NCBI RefSeq assembly: GCF_901933205.1
Contig: NC_044573.1
Location: forward strand, 32,733,493 to 32,797,492
From: Camarhynchus parvulus
Lineage: Eukaryota > Chordata > Aves > Passeriformes > Thraupidae
Length of the DNA: 64,000 nt
Reading direction: 5' to 3'
How positions within the stretch are numbered: the first letter of the stretch is position 1; each line of letters opens with the position of its first letter. Below the pieces are notes generated by a model. The model was not told where the DNA came from. It worked only from the letters and a program-made list of their open reading frames with translations, and ran no database searches. The translations under genes and the position numbers were made by a program. Shown in pieces: positions 1 to 13,438 of this stretch.

Positions 1-711
1 GAGTCAAACAAGCAAAAGTTTGGTTTCTCTGGCTCCTTCTGTTAAAGAGCCAGAGAAATCAAAGGCCTTCTAAAGGTCTTTTTCACCTGCTCTAGGAGAA
101 CCACTTAAAAATTCCAAAGGCCGTGAAAATTTCAATAGAAATGAGCTCCAAAAAAAGCTCAAGAGAAATAATTTTCTCACTTTCCACGTTAAAATCAGTC
201 TTTCACGATGACTGCACATTAGAAAACTGCAATTGTTGCCAACATGAAAACTACACTTAGATCACAACATGAATTAATGAGCTTGCTTTTCACTTTTATC
301 TCCCCCTTCTTCAATGCTTTCCTCCCCCTCCCAAATAAATGAGCCATGTTCCTAATAAAGTGCTTGAAAGGAAGGCTGGGAAATTTAATAATAAAAAGCT
401 TTCTGAAATTAAGTTTCTGGCACTGCTTTAAAAAAAAAGAAATTGTTATTACTTGGTCCTTTGCTTCTCCCCAAAGCAAATTTCAGTCCTTTGAGGACCG
501 CAAAAATATAAAGCAGGTAATTTACAAACCTTTCATTTGGCAATTTTCCTGGTCCAAATAATCAAATATAATAGGAATTGCCAACTGAGTATTTAAAGAT
601 TCTAGCATAGGAAAAGAAACTGCACATTGCAGAAAAAGAAAGTCTCTGTCTATACTATCAAACACTAGACCTTCAATGGGGCATAAATTGTTGAGCATGT
701 TAATGTTCGTG
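1..711. other. Non-coding, no gene seen
   Basis: AT-rich unique sequence. Two short overlapping open frames on opposite strands (about 219-561) have no recognisable domain and look like chance frames. I see no repeat family or RNA gene here. Confidence 0.6.
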
Positions 712-769
712 GGAAGTAGAAGAGAGCATTAAGAAGTTGCTGGAGTTCTTAATGCTCCCTTCTACTTCC
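712..769. repeat. 24-bp inverted repeat, hairpin-forming
   Basis: The arms are 712-735 and 746-769, separated by a 10-base spacer. The right arm is the reverse complement of the left at 23 of 24 positions; the one mismatch pairs 723 with 758. A transcript from either strand could fold into a short-loop hairpin. It does not match any avian repeat I recognise. It could be a small palindromic transposon remnant, a hairpin RNA precursor, or a palindrome formed by template switching during replication. The structure is seen directly; any function is unknown. Confidence 0.85.
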
Positions 770-805
770 TTCTTAACTGCCCCATGACAGTTGCTAGAGT
801 TCTTA
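735..805 (+). repeat. 17-bp direct repeat next to the hairpin
   Basis: Positions 735-751 (the hairpin spacer and the start of its right arm) recur at 789-805 with one difference, an A for a G in the seventh to eighth base region. The copies are 54 bp apart. This suggests the hairpin and the repeat arose in one local duplication or template-switch event. Confidence 0.75.
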
Positions 806-2580
806 TCACATAATAAGTTTCCTAATCTCAGTTCTTTTGCACTTGCTGCACTGAAGATGACAAAGGGGAAGATACCATGTTTGCCTTATTTAAGACCAAA
901 ACCAGAAATGAGAAAATATTTAGTGAAGCAAACCCAGACTTTTCCTCTGCTGATGTCTTATTAAATGAATTATCAACGTACTCCTGACAATTTAGGAAAC
1001 TAAAAACTGACAACTAAATTGGTAAAAACTTAATCAGGAAAACAAATGCAAAGCTATTTCTCTAATCTTGCATCAGCTATAATGTTTTTGGGCTCTTTCT
1101 TACATAGCTCTCAAAGAGCAGTGTACGAAAATCAGGCTCCACTGAATTTTCTAGGAGTTTTCCTGTTGCATTGGGTTAGGACTGTGCCATAATGCAATAC
1201 ATAATTCTGTAGAATCATTTAGCAAAGGACCTATAGGCTAAACTAAGAGGATCTGATACTGATATACGTATCATGATCACTTTCCTTGTGAAATACAAAT
1301 CAGCCAAGAAATTGAATTTGGAGTTTCAGGCTGAAAATCTGTTAGGTCCTCTGCAAGTTTAAGTTTAGACATATTAAAATTTTGAAACCTATGTAAATGA
1401 CACCTTGACATTTACAGGCAGGGAGCTCATCAGACTATTAATTTTTCACTGAAAAGAGTTGAGAAGAGGCATACATGTAGCAGAAGCAGGCAGCTGGCTC
1501 TGACATCCATTTTGTGATTAGTATGTTGTCTATCCAACAACAGCAAAGCATTCTGATGGATCAAAGCTACAAATTCTACACTGTTTTTCACATGCTCAGA
1601 AAATTCTACTGGAAATTGTGTTTTAAAGTGGCCAGAATTTTCAAAATACTATGAATAATTTCTAAACAGCTTCTTCCAAGTTTAGAAGAAGAAATTATAG
1701 ATAAACAGTTATTCTTCAACCACTACTTTAAATAAAATTAAAGGTTGAGACTATATAAGTGAAATTTTGACCCTATAAAATATAAATAGAAGCTCCATAT
1801 CCCAGAATTTAAGATTTAAATTCAAGCACCATTTCAGCCTTAACTACTAGATCACTTATTTGATGTAAATCATTAAATCAAAGCAATACATGTTTTATTA
1901 TTTTACCTTAACTCTAAAACTTCTATTCACTTTTTACACACAAAGTTTAGCAATGAAATATGTGTACTGAACCAGTGTTACTGAAACATTCTATATAATC
2001 TTGATTCTACCTTGATTTATCTCTCATGTACAGGTTTGTGAAAAATATACATAAAAGATTTTATCTGTGGAACTGTCTCCAATAGTAATAGTAAAAGAAG
2101 AAATCTATGAATGCTTACAGAAACCTCTTTTTCTCCCACAGGAAATGTCAAGATCTTCTGAATAACTACCAAGAATAAGATTTTTGCCATAGGATTTCTG
2201 ATTCAGCTACAAATAAGTTGCTATGACGTGGCTGGACTACTCTCTGTGCTTGAGATCTACAGGAGGCTTAGAAACAAAATCCCATCACCACATTAAGCAT
2301 TTTAAGGGTAGAATGGTTAAAAAGCATCATCTTCCCCCTTACAAAAACAATGTGGAAAAGTGTTTCCATGCCACCACTGCTGGCATATTTAAGGCTGTGG
2401 TGGGGCTGGAGGTATCCAAGCCTTACTTGCTCCCACAAATGCTTGTTCCAGCAACATCTGTCAGCACAGGCTCTTGGCTGTCTCCTGTCTTGCAAGCAGT
2501 GTAAAGCACTTCCAAAATCTTGTCTCACTTAAATAGCACAGAAGACACTGGCTTAGCTTAATTAAGCAGGTCCCCCTGGC
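806..2580. other. Non-coding, no gene seen
   Basis: AT-rich unique DNA. The open frames here (for example near 828-1013 and 2223-2532) are short, overlap on both strands and have no domain signatures. No mobile element recognised. Confidence 0.6.
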
Positions 2581-2622
2581 AAAAGGTCAGGTTATGCCCT
2601 TAAAAGGTTAAATTATGCCACA
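2581..2622 (+). repeat. Degenerate 21-bp tandem duplication
   Basis: Two adjacent units (2581-2601 and 2602-2622) share the start AAAAGGT and the core TTATGCC and match at roughly three quarters of positions. This is a minor local duplication with no evident function. Confidence 0.5.
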
Positions 2623-5600
2623 GAATCAAATTAGGCTTTGCTGTGGATAGGCACAACTAAAGCTGCTTGGTTTTTTCCTTATGAATAGGAATTGTATATT
2701 TATACCAAGAGCAAAAAGAGCTCAGTGAAAACTGACAAAGTGTGTATAATCCTTGGATGAATTAGAAAAGCCAGAATCCATAATCAATTCTAAGAAGGAT
2801 TCCCAAGTGCAGAATCTCATCCTGAATGGTGCTACTTTTCAGAGGTGAAAAGGCAGCAGAGAGAGATTATTCCTCTACATCTTGTTCATGCCTGGTGTAA
2901 AATAAATTGGAGTTTTTTAAAAAAAATAAATGAGAAAACAAACAAATTAAACCATGTGGTTTATGGATTCACTATTGAGCTGAGCCAACTGTGCTGGGAG
3001 GAGAGATGCTCTGCTCCTGAAAAGGAAATATTCCTGGCTTCAAGAACCAAGGGGAACAATGCTTTTATGTACCTTTCCAGAGGAACAATTAGCTGGGACC
3101 TTCAGATTTATGCACCTGCAAATGTCAGAAAATGGCCTTCTCTAGTTTTAGAATGCATTCAGAAGTAAGTAACCAAATAAAAATACATCATACAGTAGAT
3201 TCCACATTTCTGGAGCCTGCTTCTGATAGTCTTTATAGGAGTGACAAGAAGGGTTTGCCTGAGAAGAGCCATATCTGGCCTTTCATTAACAACAGGCTGC
3301 ATTTCACTTGAGAAGACATGCCACTCTGCCACACATCACCTGCTTTGACAGCACCATAGAGGTCTGGGAGAGGTGGGGGTCACTCTTTCAGCATCATTTG
3401 AAGGATCCTCAACAGACATCAAGCAAGGACACACACTGAGGGCATGGACAAGCCACCAGGATTTGACACTGATGTCCCCAAAGGGGGTGTGCACCACACA
3501 GTGGGCTGTACATCCCAGTGCCAGGGAGGACAGCAGCCTCCTGGCTCTCTCTGTGTCTCAGTGCCACTGCACAGGGGTGGCTCAGCACAGCTCAACCCCC
3601 CCTCCATCTACTGCACCATTCCTTTCAGTGTTACTGTCCTCCAGGATTACTTTTAAACTGCAGACCTCAGACTAACCTGGAAAGGTAAATCCTCTGGAGA
3701 GTGAGTGCAAATAGGATTACCTGTAACTCCCACTTCTCACCCAGCTGCACCACCATGGCTTCTCTGACCTCTGCAGTGGAACAGAAATCACACAGCAGAA
3801 CATCAAAGGATTTTGGGGGGTTATTTTACTTTTTCCTCTCAGGAGAAAGGAAGTCAGAGGTAAGAAACACTACTTGCTAATATTTTTATTCTGACTGTAC
3901 AATTCCCTCTCTCTTCTGGCTTGTGACATTTCACTGCTGCTGCTGACTGAGGTCTGCCAATTTCCCCATGGAGGGAGCAGCACATATGAGCCAGCCTGGC
4001 CTACACTCCCCTGGGACACTCACACCCCTCACTCAGCTCAATAGGGCTCTCCTCTGCAGCACCAGTTTTCATCCTCATCCCCATCCTGCAGCAGGAGCAG
4101 CACAGTGCCATCCTTTAATCTATGGTGCAATAAAAATAAGTGCTGCTCATGCTGCTGCAAAGTCCCCAGACAGCTCGGCCTGGGAGCTTTTGTACTACAC
4201 TGACTGATTGGAGTTTTCATTGCCTCTGGGCCCCTCAGACACCAGCACCTCAGAGGATTACCCTTCTGCTCTTTCAAGCAATAACAGTGAATTTCTGGGT
4301 AAGCAGAAATGTAATACTTCAGGGTGGAAAAGATTTTTAAACAGAAAGTTACTTCACCTGACTGAAATTGATGGGATAGCCTTTTGTCTATTCCTGTACT
4401 TTAATCTACGGGGAAGATCACCTCCTACAGTCCTTTGAGAGAGATCTACCGCAACCAACAGAGAACAGCTGAAATTAAACACTCCTAATGCCACTTTGGT
4501 TCTGCATTTCAGACTTCAGAAAAGTTTGGGGTGGCCAGTTCAAGAAACAGACCCGAATCCAAAGTCCAAGCTCAGAGTAAAGGTGCAAAAAACCTCTGAG
4601 GTCCTCAGAGCTCAGTGTTCCAGACATCCCACAACTTCCTAATTGTGATACTGTTGATGACACATAAACCTCAAAAAATGCAATCTCTTCATTCAATGTC
4701 AGTCCTACAGCAACTGAAGATTTTCTCATCTTCATTTAAGTCAATATTTCTTTTAAATCTTTTTGCCTGCATATAAACTGGGGCCACTGTTTCAGAACTG
4801 CATCAGCCTTGTACAATAACCAGCATTAAATAGTCCTGTCCATAGAGTTTGTTTATTATTACCCTGAATCTCCTGATAAGTTTTGCATTACTCTATATGG
4901 CTATATATTTGCCTTTATGTATCTCCTTGATTCCTATTGTAGATGTAGGACCTTTCCTAGACTTACCTGTAAACAATTCTTGTGGACAGAACAAAACAGC
5001 AATAAAAAAGAAGCAAAAGTAGGAGGGAAATATTTTCTGCTAATACAAATAGCTTAGGCAATAGGTTAAACTCATTCCTCCCAGGGGATGGGAGATTCCC
5101 CTCTGATTAGATTTCAGAGGAGTGGGAAGCAGACAATTAGATAATGAGACAACATCTCCCACTCTGGAAAGACTGTTTGAAGCATTTCAAATATTTTATA
5201 GACATAATTAAATTATAAACAGATTTGCTTTTTAGTTTTTAAAACACTCTAATTAACTTTTAAGTGCAACTGGATTTTCTTCATTCCAGTGCTAAGAAAA
5301 CATTTCTTTGTCTTAATACATAAGTGATAAGCAAAATTTACATTTTATTAGTGTTGATTTATATTTATGCATATTTATCTTAAACTCCTCCCTCCCTTCC
5401 AATGACTAAATTTTCTTTATGTGAACACCTCTATTATGGAGCACTTACACAATTTTTTTTTGCCAAACATAAATAAGACCAATAACCTTGTTTTTGTAAA
5501 GATTGCTACAAATATCTTGAATTTGTTGAAAACTGAAGCTAAAGCCATAATGTGTATTCCTCTTATTTCCCACATAAACCATGCAAATTTTGATTCTTTA

Positions 5601-5652
5601 CTTCAGCTGACTTAACAAAAACCCCACTAAAACAAACAAAGAAACAGAAACA
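2623..5652. other. Non-coding, GC-richer patches at 3.37-3.66 and 3.97-4.28 kb
   Basis: Unique sequence. Two GC-richer patches carry overlapping frames on both strands, the longest about 107 codons (2845-3168) and 100 codons (3373-3675). They have no recognisable domain and no convincing exon borders, so I treat them as chance frames. No repeat family recognised. Confidence 0.55.
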
Positions 5653-5675
5653 CCCCCCCCCACACACACACACAC
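5653..5675 (+). repeat. (C)n/(CA)n microsatellite
   Basis: A run of C from 5653 leads directly into about seven CA units ending at 5675, followed by a T run. Simple sequence, probably length-polymorphic. Confidence 0.9.
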
Positions 5676-5919
5676 TTTTTTAAATTATTATTTCTCTTCT
5701 GTGCATATAACCCAAAACAGCATTTTTGTAAGACAGGGGCAGCTGGCAGCAGAGTTGCCTGTCTCTGTTTTGCAGGTATTTGTAGTTGCCAGCTACTTGG
5801 AAGAGTCCCCAGTCTTGTCTCACAGCAAGTCAGGTTGTGTACCCAGCTGGCATCAAGCCACAGCCATTATGGCAAACTGCAAAAGACTCTGAGGAAGGAA
5901 CAGCTTTTCACAGAGAGCC

Positions 5920-5935
5920 AAAAAAAAAAAAAAAA
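5920..5935 (+). repeat. Poly(A) run, 16 bases
   Basis: Uninterrupted A tract. No recognisable retroposed gene or SINE body lies immediately upstream, so it is called a simple repeat and not a retroposon tail. Confidence 0.85.
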
Positions 5936-8900
5936 TAGGTTTAAGGTATACAAAATGAAAACCTCTGCAAGAAGATCTTTTTGTACCTCTGGATTTCAGC
6001 TAGTTTGGGATCATCTGTCCTTTCAGTGTAAGTGTTCCCAGCATGCAGCTGGGAAAGCTGTCTAATCCAATCCTCCTGATCACATTAAGAGAATTTATAG
6101 TATGTCTTTGAGCTCTGAACTGATTCTAGACAGATGACATTTTAAAAATAAGTTCTTTAGGACACACTCAAAACTTCACAGAACCCTGAACAAGTGAAGG
6201 TAGCTTTGGAGTAATGCACCTTTCTGGGAACAGCTACAACACGTCTTATACTCTGCTGAACTCCTAAAGAGCTTTTACTGTGCTAGCACACAGTGCTGAC
6301 AGACAAAGGAAAAAACAAAATTCGAATTCTCGTCCTCATACTTGGCCATAGTTTGAGCTGCAGGTGCTGATGCTCACTCACAACAAGGGGAAGGTTATTT
6401 TTATAGAAAAATCTACCAAAACTATGCAATTTTCCTAGAAATTTTCACTATTTTGCAACATATAAACCAGAATTACAAATCAGCTTTGCCACTCATACCC
6501 TGGATTGCTTTCATAAGCTGTCAAAGTGTCTGTCTCTGTACCTTTACTTACTGATTCACTTGTCACTTGTCTTTAAAGAAAACAGCTTTAAAATCTTGAT
6601 TTAATAGGAGGAGTTAAAGGAAACACAGAACAACTCATTATGAAAATGCCTTATAAAACATCTGTTACAAATCTTCATTTTATTGCTTAAGGGATGGCAG
6701 CAGGTGTCCCATGCCCTGAAGCTGGTGAAAAATCTCTTCTATCCTGCAAAGCACATCAGCAGTGTCACACTCTGAACATGAGCATGGCTCATCAGTTATT
6801 TAGTGAATCTAAAAGCCTCAGACTTGACTGTAGTCTGAGAATGAGAGTGAAGATCAGAAGCATGGCAAAGATTTTTCACTCACTTGAGAAAATTATTTGA
6901 ACTTCAAGAATTTCAAAGATAGATCATGATTTTGGTGCCTAATAACTGCTCTAATGTTAAAATGCTAGTTAGCAATGTTTGTTAGCTGGTTTTGGTTGAG
7001 TTCCACTTGTCGTTTTTAGTGATCCTTTTTCTTCTGCCGTAAGGTTAGGGTGAGATTAGGACATAATTTATATGACACACTGCTCTGTTCCTACCTTGGG
7101 GATGCTGCAGAGTGAATATTTTGGGATTCTGAAAGAATCAGCTATAACTCAGAGCGATAGAATTACTGTGGGAGCCCACTTTAGTGTGCTCTTTGTAGGT
7201 ATTTCACCCCCACCCCATCAGCATTTATCTGCAGATATCAGATTTTTTGCTACAGGTAGTAATAGCAAAGTTCAATTTCCCTGACGTTCTTTTCAGCTAG
7301 CATAATTTCAGTGTAATTCTTTAAATCCTCCCTATATTGATGGCCATTTTGGAGTCCACAGGGCAAGGAAAATGTCTTCTAACCAGGCAGACCCATTCCA
7401 TAAATCTCCCTTTTTCCACCAGTCTGAAACAGTACTGCACACCCACCTGAGCATTCCCTTCTTTCCCATCGTCTCCTCTTTCACACACTAAAAAGTCCAA
7501 ACTGTTCTATGAGAACTAATTTTTATAACTGAACTTTTAAGCCATTTTTAAAACTAAAGACAGATTGTCCAGTGTGCCCCACAAAACTTTTTCTGCAAAC
7601 ATTTCTTCTGTTCCCTCATCCAAGCTAAAGACATGAGTCTAAAACAGCTTGTACATTTTATATCAACTAATAGATGATTAAACTGCACATCATGTTCTCT
7701 CTACCACAGGCAATGTTTTAGCTGCTCTGTTGTTTCCTGGTCTTGCTTTTTCAGAACTTCATGCTGCTGTGGTACTTCACAGGTGACTCTGCAGTTTCAG
7801 ATGAGTTTTGAACATGCAACCATGCAATCATAGGCAGAGTGCCCAAAACAGAACTACACTGCAACACTCCTGCACAGCCAGGGAAAAAGGCCAGTTGCAT
7901 CTCTAATTTCCAATCTGCAAATGAAGTATCCTGTTTAATTTTGTGCTATTACATTCTTTTCACTATGCCACACATCTTTAAACTTTATGGGATCCTAACA
8001 ACATTCTGGCTCCAGAAGGATTAAAGGATTGCTAAATGCTGCTGTAGTACTACCTTGCCCAGGTTGAAGTGAACACAAATTTTTCAAGTTTTCTAACTGA
8101 TCACACTCAGGAAAGATACAATCCTAGCTACCAAAAGATTTAAAATTATACAAAATTAGTCATTTCTTAGTCCAGACTGCTTGACATTTACAAAATTAGC
8201 CTGATTTAAAAAGAAGGAAAAAATTACCTTGAGGGTATCTAAGTTCACAGGGTTATTAGCCTGAGGCTCACTGAAGAATGGTAATGAATTCATTAATTCC
8301 TAACATGGCAAAATAGTTAAGGTAAAGAACAGGTAAAGTCTCAAAATCCTCTGCACCCCATTTCTATTTAAACTGCTCATTGTTTTTTAATTGCCTAAAT
8401 TCCCAGCCTGCAACACACTGCCTGCTTCAGAACCCAAAGGGGCAATCCAGCTTCACCTTCACAGCCAGCACATGGTAGGACTGCCCCACTGCAGGACTTC
8501 TCAGCTTTCCTGCATGTCTGTGTCTGCACTTGTGATGCAGGAGCAGGATCTGATCTGCCTGCCTCACAAAAGGTTCTGGGGAAGCAGCAGATGCAGTAAC
8601 ATCATGCTTATGGAATTCAAAAAAGAGAAAATCCAATTTTTGCCATTTTCTGCGATAAAGGAAGGAAGCGAAGAAAGCTATTTTTCTATCAGTAACAAAG
8701 CCAAGATTCCTGGTATTTTGGCTACTGATTCTTATGAGTTCACGTGGACATTTTCAGGCTGAAATATAAAAGTCAAAAATTTATATCAAGCAAGAAACAT
8801 AAATAGAGTTTGCTGCACTTGCCTATCAGTGGGCAGGAGATGACTCTTAGCTCTGCATTTTATTACTACTGTGTCCAGATCAGCCACACACATTTCTGCC

Positions 8901-11900
8901 ACAGCCCTTGAGAACATGTCCCATGTGGCCTACCCAAGGCATGGGTCCAGGAAACTGGGCACTAAATATCTGAGAGCTCTCAATAAACACTGAAGTGGCA
9001 AAAATGACACTTCAGTGCAGCTGACTGACACCTGTAGCCCCAGAGACAGAGAGAAATTGATGAAAACACCAGAGTGGTGAATGGGGCACAAAGAAAACAT
9101 TTTATTTGGCCAGTCTCTGTGGAAGGACAAAAAAACAAACTGATAAATGAAAAGATCTCCACTTGATGACAAGTTACCCCTTAGCCCTGAACCAGTCCAA
9201 AAGCTAGGCTAGCTTTATTGCATGATCACAGAAATCATCAGTCAGATTGGAAAAGTTTGCTTGCTGCTTTGGCAAAGTGCTTAAAATGGTATCAGATCAT
9301 GTTTTCTTCCTGACATTCATTAATGTTCTGCCTGTCTCAAAAACTAAATAAACAAATAAGGTATATAAATATGAGCAAATAAGGTCATGATCCTCAGACC
9401 GATTTCACAGAACTGATGGTACCCTCCCCCTCATCAAAATTTCAACTGCTGTAATAAAATATTCTTTCTGACAGTAGTGACCCATGACATTCCCTGGGTT
9501 ATATTCACTAAAAACAATGCCCTAAATTCTATTTAAATGTAATGCTAGAGCAAGACTAAATTGTGAAAAATTTTAAATAAAATGGAATAAAATAATAAAA
9601 TCTTGCAACAAATCTGCTTGATGCCTGTATCCAGTCAGATCTGGTGTTTGAAGAGCAAACCAAATGTTTTTCTTCTATCAGAAAAGCTAAACCAGCTCTC
9701 TTAACCCATGGATGAAGTTTTCCTGCCACTTTTCAGAGCAACTTTTAGACTGCAGGCTGAGTCCACTTGCTGGACCTGAGGTCACACCAGAAGAGCCATT
9801 CTGCTTGCCATGAGCTGGCAGGGTGGAAGAGAAATGGCACCGGGACACCCACATCCAAGAGCCACCTTCCCTTCCCTGTTGGACACACACCTGGCTCCAC
9901 TTGCTGTGCATGATGCAGGAGTTATGTGCTTTAAGCTGGTCTGGAGTTCAGCAGTCATGTGTGCCAAATTTTCTTCTGGATAAGTAATAAATCAATTCTG
10001 GCAAGCATGGATATCAAGACTTTGTGTTGAAATTTTGGCTGGTCCTCAAAGAAACAAGCAGCCTAGAATGCCATGAGCTCCTATGTGTGACTGATACATA
10101 TTTTAAAGCAGTTCTACATTGCAAAAATTCCTTACAGAAACCTTTGGTTCTAAGGTATTTCAAATATTAGGTTAATAGTGAACCTAAAAAAGCAGAAGGC
10201 TATCTGCTAGTTTAAATAATTCTTACAAATTACAAGACTGTATTAGGTATGCCTGTCACAAAATTAATAGATCCATAGTAGCACTTATATTCTAAAGTTA
10301 AAAATTCCTTAATTACCCACAGATTTTCAGTACACTGGACAGTAAGTGTTAGAAAAAGACAGTGAGTTCAGACAAAACTTTCTATCATAGCCTTTGATTT
10401 AAAAAGAAAAAAAAGAAAAAAGCAATTAAGTAAAGAGATTGACAGTGAAATATAACTTACTGCAATTGTTCATCTTATGATCAGACATTACCTGATAGGA
10501 ACACACTAATTTAAGAGAGCAACGTTTTTTCAGTTGCCAAGAATATGCACACCCGAAAGGAAACACTGACTGCTTCAATGAATTTAATGGCTCTTCTCTA
10601 GTCTCAGAAGGTGACAATCTTCAAGAGCATCTACCATGGTCACTGCCACACTGTAAGAACACTAATTAGAGAGGAGTCTGGCTGAACTCTAAATCTGTAT
10701 TTTCTTCATTTGGATGTTTGAGCAAGATCCCAGTTACAACTTTGCTTGTTTTCCATGATAATTGAAACTTGAATGATAAAAGCTATAGTTTCTCTTGTGC
10801 AGAAAGCTTTCCCACACTGACTCGCCAGAGCTACCACGACTTCCATTGAAATGTCAAATCAGAATGCCAAAATTAGCTTACTGTTATCTTTTTCTAGATG
10901 AGGACTATGCTCCCCATAAGGTATGTGATCTCATTACACGAGTCCCATGTCTACAAATTTTCTGAATGAATTATCACTGATTAAGGTGTGATGTGGCATG
11001 TAAACTGCCAGAGGCATCTGAAAAGCTCTGTTGTCAGTTGATGCATAATTTCCTTCAGTATTCAAAACAAAAGTAAGATCAGGTGGGCAGCAAAGATTCT
11101 TTCTTCACATGCAATAAATGTTTTATTACATCTCTCCTCTCTACCATATTACTGCTTCCTAAAGTAGTTTATAACTTATTTTCCACAAAGCTGTCTGATA
11201 CCCTAAGTATATCCAAAGGTCCCCCTACCCTACAACTTTCCTCCCCCTACACTTCCTGAGCAATCATCTTTCAAAGGGAGGCTATCACAACACGCCACCT
11301 GTACTCTCTTTTCAGCTAAAAATCACTGTTTCGTGATTTCTCAGAAATCAGTGCCAGTGCTTCATCTCAGGTTCCTGACCTGTCAGCACTGCATGGGCAG
11401 CCCAAAACCACACAACTCCCACGCCGTGCAGCTGCAAGGCTGTGTGCAGAGGGAGAGGAGCTGAGGCAGATCACCGCCTTTTTTCGATGCTTTGGAAACA
11501 AATGACAATATTCTACAAGCTGTTGTGATAATATGAGCAAATGACAGGCACATATAACAAGCTCACAGATAAGGGACTGGATTTTCTATTAACCACTTGA
11601 AATGTTCTCCAGTTGTAACAGAAGAGAAACTCTGGGAAAAAATAATGTAAGTTGCAAGAGGTATCTCCAGCAAATGATAGATATTGTTATGTATTCCTAT
11701 ATATAGCAAGCAGAGCACGTTGCCATGCCACACAAGCAATGTCTCCTGATGTGCATTTTTGGAATAGTGTTAATGTCATGACTGCAAAACTAGGGCTGTT
11801 GCTCTCAGGCACTACAGCAGAAAAGCACTGGACAGTGTCTCATCCGAAAGGACTATGGCATTTTGTTGCCCAAGGCAGGGGTTAGCATGGCATTCAAAAG

Positions 11901-11964
11901 CACAAGTTCAATTTCTGTATTGATAAAAAAATAAGATTAATTGTACATTGGGATGACTGTATAT
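5936..11964. other. Non-coding, no gene or known repeat seen
   Basis: About 6 kb of unique AT-rich DNA. The longest frame (8391-8762, 123 codons, plus) has a partly overlapping minus-strand frame and no domain. A-rich tracts occur near 10.40 kb. I recognise no CR1, LTR or DNA transposon here, although very old copies would be missed by eye. Confidence 0.55.
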
Positions 11965-12016
11965 ACTGTGCATGTATAAAATACATCAAAACTGTGCATG
12001 GATAAAATACATCAAA
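11965..12016 (+). repeat. 26-bp tandem duplication
   Basis: Units 11965-11990 and 11991-12016 are identical except for one base (T in the first, G in the second, at unit position 11). The near identity implies a fairly recent duplication, so the copy number may vary between individuals. Confidence 0.9.
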
Positions 12017-13143
12017 ACCAGCTCAGTAATTTATCTTCCAAATTAGATTACAGAGATAAACTCTCTTTAGATTATCCTCATCAATATATATGAGAGCTGT
12101 AAAATCTTTTTGCAGCAGAAATTCAGATTACTAAATCCTCAAAAAAAAAACAACCCTGTCATTGCTGGCTGTGTTTCCTACTAGGCTAGCTTTTGGCCAT
12201 GGGCAGACTCAAAATACAGTAGAGAGCTTTCATTTCTAAAAATCCCATTGCTACACTAACATCTTTTCAAATGTATTGGCCTATTTTAATATCCAGTAAT
12301 TCCACCCAATTACTTGCAGAGCCCTGGCAGAGGTTCTGAGAGGGCAGCTGCAGCAAACTCTTATCCCTCATATCCAGGAGTGATGCAGGACACACCAAAC
12401 AGAGAACACCCACCTGCACATCCAACAGCTTCATCATTCAAACCATGGCACTAATGAATGGAGTATGAGAACCCAAGCAGACCTGAAAAGGCCCAAGAAA
12501 GCTCACTATCACAATTAGCATTTCTTTAAAAGACAGCTCTTTCCAGCAGAAACCTCATGGACAAGAGACTTCCAAAAGACAGCTATGATAATGTATTTTC
12601 CCAAGAATAAATATCCCTGCTTTCTTAATGCATGAAAATGGCAGCCACTACCAAATGCTTTCAGTACTGAAATTTCAGGTCAGTGCTTCAGGCAATCTTT
12701 AACTATTTCTGGTGTATTTAAAATACTGCATGTTTAAATAAATTCATTATGAGAAATAGGGTATAAAGAGTACCAGGATGCAATAGCTCCTTCAACTGAC
12801 AAAGTGTGGGTTTTAGTCAGCTGTATGCATTTTGCTTTTTCTTTTATATCTAAACGTGGTTTTTTCCTAGTATGTATCACCCTAAGACAAAGTACTTTGT
12901 GTGACCTAACAAGATCAGTGGAGAGCAAATTCCAGTACAACACGTAAGAATTATTAAAGAAAAACCCTTTCTTGAATCCGACATCTCCTTTAGCACGAGG
13001 AATTCTAATTTCCCCTGATTACACAGATGTTTTTCTCCTGAATTTCCATCCTAGCATGGCAGCAGCCAGCAGCTGCTCTCCTTCCTGTCTAGAATATGTT
13101 GCTTTGAATGCAGCCTCTAGTGAACTACACACATGAAATCTGA
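12017..13143. other. Non-coding, no gene seen
   Basis: Unique sequence with one short A run near 12.14 kb. No repeat family or RNA gene recognised. Confidence 0.6.
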
Positions 13144-13438
13144 CGCAAATAGAATCTTGAGATATAAGGAGTCATAAAGGAGATTTGATGAGCTTTAACT
13201 GCAGCCAAACGATACACAAGGAACATTCCCTGCAATAACATGTACCTCGTATGGATCCTATTTGCTTCCCCATGATAAAGTGGCAACTTAAGCTGCGAAA
13301 ATTACTGCCATCCATCTCACCCCATGCATTCACATGCTTGGGAAGCCTAAGTGAATATGCAGCTACGTGTTTCGCAAACAAAATATTCCTGCTAAGTTGA
13401 AAAACGGAGTAACGCATTTCACAGGAAATGATCAGGCG
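13144..13438. other. CpG-retaining segment, possible conserved element
   Basis: Nine CpG dinucleotides were counted by eye (13144, 13210, 13248, 13296, 13366, 13373, 13405, 13413, 13437) in about 295 bp, clearly denser than the surrounding CpG-poor DNA. A 122-codon minus-strand frame (13172-13540) covers most of it, but its product has no family I recognise. Retained CpGs can mark a conserved non-coding element, an unmethylated regulatory region or a recently inserted sequence. I cannot tell these apart without an alignment. Confidence 0.3.

Noticed and set aside
2845..3168. 107-codon plus-strand open frame
   Set aside because: No domain or splice context; not supported as coding.
5920..5935. 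Poly(A) run as a retroposon tail
   Set aside because: No processed-gene body or SINE head upstream and no flanking duplication seen.
8391..8762. 123-codon plus-strand open frame
   Set aside because: No recognisable family; an antisense frame covers part of it, and length alone is not unusual in 64 kb.
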